From NCBI RefSeq assembly GCF_024169315.1, contig NZ_JALJWR010000001.1, positions 1,013,501 through 1,077,500 of the forward strand: DNA of 64,000 nucleotides, in the 5' to 3' direction. The position numbers and the translations under genes are program-made. Origin of the DNA: Pseudomonas migulae (GTDB lineage: Bacteria; Pseudomonadota; Gammaproteobacteria; Pseudomonadales; Pseudomonadaceae). Numbering within the stretch: the first letter of the stretch is position 1; every line of letters begins with the position of its first letter. This document shows positions 63,060 through 64,000 of the stretch, in pieces. The notes under the pieces were generated by a model. It was not told the origin of the DNA. It did no database searches and was given only the letters and a program-made list of their open reading frames with translations.

Positions 63060-64000
63060 TCAGTCCATCAATCCCCATTCGCCGGGTGGCGCATGGGGTC
63101 CCGGTGATGTTTCGGCATGCAGCTTCAGCCGCAGGCGCAGATTGTTCACCGAGTCCGCGTGCTTCAGCGCTTCCTCCTCATCGATCGCACCTTCTTCAAC
63201 CAATGCGAACAGTGCGCCATCGAACGTCTGCATGCCCAGTTCGGGGGACTTCTCCATGATCCCTTTGAGCTCATCGAATTCGTTGTGCCGGATCAAGTCA
63301 CCAATGGTCGGCGAACCGAGCATCACCTCCACCGCCGCCCTCCGCTGCCCATCGCGGGTACGCACAAGCCGTTGGGAAACGAACGCCTTCAGGTTGTTGC
63401 CCAGGTCATGCAGCAACTGCGTGCGTCGTTCTTCCGGGAAGAAGTTGATGATGCGGTCCAGCGCCTGATGGGCGTTGTGGGCATGCAAAGTGGAAATCAC
63501 CAGATGCCCGGTATCGGCAAACCCCAGCGCATGCTCCATGGTTTCACGGTCGCGGATCTCGCCGATCAGCACCACGTCCGGCGCCTGGCGCAGGGTGTTC
63601 TTCAACGCCGCATGGAAACTGCGGGTGTCCACGCCGACCTCGCGCTGATTGATGATCGATTTCTTGTGCCGATGAATGTATTCGACCGGGTCCTCGATGG
63701 TGATGATGTGGCCGCTGCTGTGACGGTTTCGATAATCGATCAACGCCGCCAGTGAGGTAGACTTGCCCGAATCGGTCGCGCCGACGAACAGCATCAGCCC
63801 TTGTTTGAGCATGACCGTTTCCAGCAGCACCGCGGGCAACCGCAGGTCTTCGAAACGCGGAATGTCGAGTTTGACGTTACGCACCACGATCGACACATCG
63901 TTGCGCTGTTTGAAAATATTGACCCGAAAACGCCCGACACCCGTCAACGAGATCGCCAGGTTCATCTCCAGTTCCCGATCGAACTCCAGCCGTTGCTCGG
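63060..64000 (-). CDS. pilU: PilU-like type IV pilus retraction ATPase, 5' end outside the window
   Basis: The frame stays open to the window edge, so the start lies to the right; about 313 residues are visible. Walker A is FVGATDSGKSTSLAAL, the Asp box IITIEDPVEYIH, Walker B DVVLIGEIRDRETM, and the His box STLHAHNAHQALDRII. Sequence style (QREVGVDTRSFHAALKNTLRQAPD) is that of PilU/PilT hexameric motors that pull pili back; I favour PilU. The C-terminal tail (KLHAETSPGPHAPPGEWG) is longer and proline-rich. Confidence 0.85.
   Translation of the reverse strand, partial: EQRLEFDRELEMNLAISLTGVGRFRVNIFKQRNDVSIVVRNVKLDIPRFEDLRLPAVLLETVMLKQGLMLFVGATDSGKSTSLAALIDYRNRHSSGHIITIEDPVEYIHRHKKSIINQREVGVDTRSFHAALKNTLRQAPDVVLIGEIRDRETMEHALGFADTGHLVISTLHAHNAHQALDRIINFFPEERRTQLLHDLGNNLKAFVSQRLVRTRDGQRRAAVEVMLGSPTIGDLIRHNEFDELKGIMEKSPELGMQTFDGALFALVEEGAIDEEEALKHADSVNNLRLRLKLHAETSPGPHAPPGEWGLMD

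Overview
The window reads as a chromosome segment of a fluorescent-group Pseudomonas. The grounds are the gacA-uvrC-pgsA-tRNA-Gly order, an MvaT-type H-NS protein, an OprD porin, Pseudomonas-type REP hairpins, a class II LitR/short-LOV light cluster and the high-GC coding style of most of the window.

Positions 1 to about 11,400 are accessory DNA: lower GC, mostly unrecognised genes, many start/stop overlaps. It holds the tail of a gene at the left edge, a lone MazE-like antitoxin, a LexA-controlled umuD/umuC cassette with two extra genes, a T7-endonuclease-I-like nuclease, a relaxase with a MobC-like partner, a structured non-coding stretch, a protein with three GRP motifs beside an MvaT homologue, and a tightly coupled operon of three unknown genes. 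It ends in a 5' half of tRNA-Leu(TAA) preceded by three TTGTTACCAA-type repeats, which looks like one attachment end of an integrated mobilizable element. No integrase is visible.

From 11.6 to 41 kb, between tRNA-Cys and tRNA-Gly, come: a CBS-domain gene and nirBD, whose leader carries a sigma-54 promoter and a tandem-hexaloop (ANTAR/NasT-type) antiterminator; an acyltransferase-like membrane protein, an M20 peptidase and an ABC-F ATPase; a porin / RidA / creatininase / MFS / LysR cluster sharing one candidate operator; pirin with a LysR regulator; an nmrA-cupin-emrAB operon; and the light cluster, where a MerR regulator and a LOV protein face a lipid-related operon (NTF2-like, SDR, FAD oxidoreductase, DUF1365, CFA-type methyltransferase, DUF2878) plus a DUF3833/chalcone-isomerase-like pair. 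TGTACA motifs lie at both promoters.

From 41 to 64 kb: pgsA, uvrC and gacA; a GNAT and a nitrilase-family gene; a DAHP synthase preceded by two aromatic-rich short ORFs and a strong terminator; a colicin-E1-like pore-forming bacteriocin with a convergent E1-type immunity gene; a P. fragi-type lipase; a parvulin; yejABEF; and a sigma-54-controlled ketone-body operon (activator, GntP permease, 3-hydroxybutyrate dehydrogenase, acetoacetyl-CoA synthetase) interspersed with REP pairs. The window ends inside a pilU-like ATPase gene.
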